Part shown: piece after piece, positions 5,481-5,802 of the stretch | Position numbering within the stretch: position 1 is the first letter of the stretch | Layout of the letters: every line of letters starts with the position of its first letter | Position numbers and translations under genes: made by a program | Assembly (NCBI GenBank): GCA_030044345.1 | Contig: JASHVY010000447.1 | Span: forward strand, 1 to 5,802 | Direction of reading: 5' to 3' | Length of the DNA: 5,802 bases | From: Acetobacteraceae bacterium | GTDB lineage: Bacteria > Pseudomonadota > Alphaproteobacteria > Acetobacterales > Acetobacteraceae | Notes under the pieces: generated by a model | The model's database searches: none | The model's input: the letters and a program-made list of their open reading frames with translations, nothing else | Told to the model about the DNA's origin: nothing

Positions 5481-5543
5481 TGCCGCCTGCCACCGGGACC
5501 GGGCCTGTCCTGTCTCATCGGTTGGCGGAAGGGGAGGAACGTC

Positions 5544-5802
5544 ATGCAAGGAACCATCGGCCGGCGGAGCCTGATTGCAGGCACCGGTGCCGGCATTCTG
5601 GGCGCAAGCCTGCCGCTTCGTGCCCGCGCCGCCGGCAGCAAGCTCAAGATCGCGCTCTCTAACTCCTATATCGGCAATAAGTGGCGCATCGAGATGGAGA
5701 ATCTCTTCAAGGCCGCGCTGCAGATGGAGCCGTACAAGAGCCAGGTGGAAGGAAGCTGGTTCAACTCGGGCAATGATGTCAGCCAGGAAAGCCAGCAGAT
5801 CA
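5544..5802 (+). CDS. Tat-exported ABC transporter substrate-binding protein, N-terminal part (cut by window end)
   Basis: ATG 5544 follows GGGGAGGA (5531-5538; GGAGG with 6 bases spacing), so the start is firm. The frame remains open to the window end, giving 86 codons. Residues 1-30 form an export signal: twin arginines R7-R8 in GRRSLIAG, a Gly/Ala/Leu-rich hydrophobic stretch (10-25) and ARA or RAA cleavage near residue 29-30. The mature start SKLKIALSNSYIGNKWR, followed by MENLFKAAL and GNDVSQESQQI, matches the first strand and helix of periplasmic sugar-binding proteins of the ribose/xylose type (Peripla_BP_4-like). It is predicted to capture a sugar or related solute in the periplasm and deliver it to an ABC importer, whose permease and ATPase genes would lie downstream, outside the window. 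The ligand cannot be inferred. It is divergent from the metY fusion across 245 bp. Confidence 0.82.
   Translation, partial: MQGTIGRRSLIAGTGAGILGASLPLRARAAGSKLKIALSNSYIGNKWRIEMENLFKAALQMEPYKSQVEGSWFNSGNDVSQESQQI

Noticed and set aside
4126..5574. 482-codon plus-strand open frame opposite the MetY fusion
   Set aside because: Its translation is Arg/His/Gly-rich and low in complexity with no recognised motif, and it runs antisense through a catalytic gene and into the next promoter and gene start. It is a shadow frame.

Overview
The window comes from a GC-rich bacterium with third codon positions dominated by G and C. The encoded proteins point to an alphaproteobacterium, perhaps Acetobacteraceae. 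That placement is an inference from overall protein style, with no rRNA or marker gene to confirm it.

Layout. Positions 1-252 hold a minus-strand pair of very small genes: a complete 59-residue protein and the first 23 codons of a CxxC-containing protein. Both have strong Shine-Dalgarno sites and look translationally coupled. Positions 398-488 hold a minus-strand tRNA-Ser(GGA) with encoded CCA. The small genes lie just past its 3' end, the usual place for an integrated element. A gene-free stretch follows (489-959). It contains a probable tRNA promoter, a terminator-like hairpin, a 40-bp island that is almost pure A+T, another hairpin, a short tandem repeat and a 10-bp palindrome.

Positions 960-3158 (plus) encode a two-domain amylo-alpha-1,6-glucosidase/glycogen-debranching type protein. 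Convergent to it is a minus-strand unit. First comes a 614-residue fusion of a YccU-type CoA-binding domain to an O-acetylhomoserine sulfhydrylase (MetY) at 3454-5298. It is followed 34 bp later by a DUF2630 protein (3174-3419). The debranching gene and the DUF2630 gene end only 15 bp apart, tail to tail. A 245-bp divergent region (5299-5543) separates the fusion gene from a plus-strand gene cut by the window end. That gene encodes a Tat-exported, sugar-ABC-type substrate-binding protein.

Functionally the genes are not one pathway: carbohydrate storage or turnover (debranching enzyme), sulfur assimilation to homocysteine (MetY fusion), and solute uptake (binding protein). The most notable items are the CoA-binding/MetY fusion, the unannotated small-gene pair beside tRNA-Ser, and the AT-rich regulatory island with a possible short minus-strand transcript. 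No CRISPR array, transposase or known defence system is visible.
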